Assembly: GCA_009617715.1 (NCBI GenBank)
Contig: VTFK01000271.1
Location: 248,001-312,000, forward strand
From: Plectrocnemia conspersa
Taxonomy: Eukaryota > Arthropoda > Insecta > Trichoptera > Polycentropodidae
Direction: 5' to 3'
Length of the DNA: 64,000 nucleotides
The position numbers and the translations under genes were made by a program. The stretch's first letter is position 1; each line of letters starts with the position of its first letter. Positions 62,610-64,000 of the stretch are shown piece after piece. Below the pieces are notes generated by a model. It was not told the DNA's origin and did not search any database. It saw only the letters and a list, made by a program, of their open reading frames with translations.

Positions 62610-62988
62610 ATGTGGCGCTTTTTGTTTTTGACATTTTTTATACAATTGTCAGTTCAGCAAAAGCCTCTTATTGATCTGAATGTAAATTTAGATCCAGTTA
62701 TTACTTTATTGGGTAAGGTGAAACCTGAATCGACAACTAGTGCTAGAACGACGACGACTGAGGGAACATCGACGACTACTACAAGACCGATTGTGAATAA
62801 CAGAGTCGATAGTACTGAATTGTGTGGAAGACGTCAGATAAGTCACACGGGATTGATTACTGGCGGTCAGCCGACTAAACCTGGCGACTGGCCTTGGCAC
62901 GTTGCGATTTACAGACTGAAGACGAGTTCTTCGGAGCAAAAATACATATGCGGAGGCACGTTGATATCCAAGACTCGTGTGGTGACAG
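62610..62988 (+). CDS. Secreted trypsin-like serine protease, first exon (Gd-like), incomplete
   Basis: Extracellular S1-family protease zymogen. The first coding exon (62610-62988) encodes 126 residues and ends phase 1 at a GTATGT donor, exactly where the family continues into the AAHC box with the catalytic His. No matching exon is visible up to 64000, so the gene runs off the window. A signal peptide (residues 1-16, MWRFLFLTFFIQLSVQ) is followed by a Thr/Ser-rich linker (41-59, probably O-glycosylated), then CGRRQISHTGLITGGQ (72-87), DWPWHVAIY and CGGTLISKTRVVT. The cysteine before the catalytic domain should bridge to it. At the expected activation point the residue before LITGG is Gly, not Arg or Lys, and this layout (CGxRxxxxxGLIxGG, GDWPWH) is like insect Gastrulation-defective-type proteases. 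Catalytic residues cannot be checked here. Confidence 0.85.
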
Positions 62989-64000
62989 GTATGTCTATCA
63001 ATAATTATAAAATTTATGATGTAAAAATCTCAAACGCCATTTAGTTACATTATCGTTCAATACCTTCGATATTTAAATCCAATTTGACGCTATTTGCTTC
63101 AACTTTCTTTATAGTTTGTTATGAGCTTCTTTGGAAAATGAATAATTTTAGTTATTTGAGTAGCCATTGACAATATGAAGCTATGGTACTTGTAGCTCCG
63201 ATGAATATTTCACTCTTTCGGGAGAATCATAGAAGTCCAATTTGCCATATTGCTCTTCCTCCTGTTTATGAATAGCATACATGTGGGCATTGCGATAGGG
63301 GAATTTATTATATGCTGATGGCTTTAAAGTATTTTAGAGTATTCACAGAAAAGCATATTTACAGATCAGTCGTTGTGTAGTTGTTTAGCAAACGATCTAC
63401 TACTTTTAGCATTGTCGGTTATTTAGGCTAGAACATTTTACACAAAATTGATTCCTTCAGGAGTTGGGATGGAACAAGATGCCGATATGGAGTCAAGGAG
63501 GCTTGGTTTGTATTCTCGGCATGATGAGAAAGCAATGTAGCAATTTCTGAAGTTGATACGGGTTGATAAGTCGCCGATGCTCGGCGACTTCCAATCAGGG
63601 ATGTCATTTCAGATTTTTCCAAGGAGTGGCAAAAGTTGGGCTGTCAGTTATAGTTTTTTTTTTAATATTTCTATTTCATTAAGATTCATAGTATTTGATT
63701 AAATGACATGAATTTTTCTGAACAAATTCAAGGAAGTCACTGTTTAGAATCCATGTCAAAAGCAATAAAATTGTGCCAAAACACTTGGTTATTTAGTGTT
63801 CATTTTAAGACTTTTTATAATAATATTAATACTTACAATAAGTGAAAATCGAATGAAGCATATCTAAACCGAATTTTGACCAATATGAAAACGCAAAAAA
63901 ACAATTATCCCTTCTCAGAAATCAAAAATCCACGTCAAAAGAAATAAAATCGAAAAATCTAAAAAGAATTAATCTGTGATGATCGATCAGAATTTTGATT
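62989..64000. other. Start of the first intron of the serine protease gene
   Basis: AT-rich with repeat sequence at 63600-63970. No exon matching the protease domain recognised. Confidence 0.5.
63605..63970 (+). repeat. Partial copy of the 36 kb foldback repeat family
   Basis: 63605-63730 (GGCAAAAGTTGGGCTGTCAG, then ATTCATAGTATTTGATTAAA) matches 36070-36170. 63843-63950 (AACCGAATTTTGACCAATAT, GCAAAAAAACAATTATCCCT, AAATCAAAAATCCACGTC) matches the left arm of the palindrome at 36335-36420. So the family is at least 500 bp and present three times in this window. Confidence 0.65.

Overview
This is a 64 kb piece of an AT-rich animal nuclear genome, almost certainly an insect. Genes are split by GT..AG introns, there is no operon structure, and long gaps are filled with decayed transposons. 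The gene content points to an insect: a peptidoglycan recognition protein (PGRP) carrying a RHIM-like amyloid motif, a Pipe/uronyl 2-O-sulfotransferase and a Gastrulation-defective-like serine protease. I cannot name the order or species from sequence alone. Exon joins were worked out by hand from splice sites and reading phase. In every gene that is complete in the window, the exon lengths sum to a multiple of three.

Layout from left to right: a DHHC palmitoyltransferase of the ZDHHC2/15/20 group (minus strand, 1840-12254, last intron 7.3 kb); an ER-luminal FKBP2-type prolyl isomerase (plus, 13584-14065), whose upstream region carries a Harbinger-type MITE and a palindromic duplication; the TFIID subunit TAF12 (minus, 14376-16511); a five-exon gene for a ciliary/flagellar-type protein with a TPGVGTY motif and a C-terminal zinc-ribbon-like pair (minus, 18826-20288); and a 14 kb gene-poor stretch (20.3-34.4 kb) with a dead LINE, a probable solo LTR, a perfect hairpin and a TA microsatellite. 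Next come a three-exon gene of unknown function (plus, 34451-40189), the PGRP gene (minus, 42014-44038), the Pipe/UST-like sulfotransferase (minus, 45795-49226), the dynein assembly factor Kintoun/DNAAF2 (plus, 54916-60814, with pogo-type and piggyBac-type MITEs in its second intron), and the first exon of a secreted Gd-like serine protease (plus, from 62610, running off the window).

Three themes stand out. (1) Immune and dorsal-ventral factors sit together: the PGRP, the Pipe-like sulfotransferase and the Gd-like protease lie within about 21 kb. The sulfotransferase appears to lack the conserved catalytic histidine, the PGRP lacks the amidase cysteine, and the protease has no basic residue at the expected activation site. 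(2) Two genes, Kintoun and the TPGVGTY protein, look ciliary or sperm-flagellar. (3) The non-coding DNA holds an unusual number of inverted-repeat structures. Some are clear MITEs with target-site duplications; others are short, nearly perfect hairpins with 4-6 nt loops that no feature explains. I did not find a clear new multi-gene system; the best candidates for something undescribed are the unknown gene at 34.4-40.2 kb, the zinc-ribbon ciliary protein and the altered sulfotransferase.
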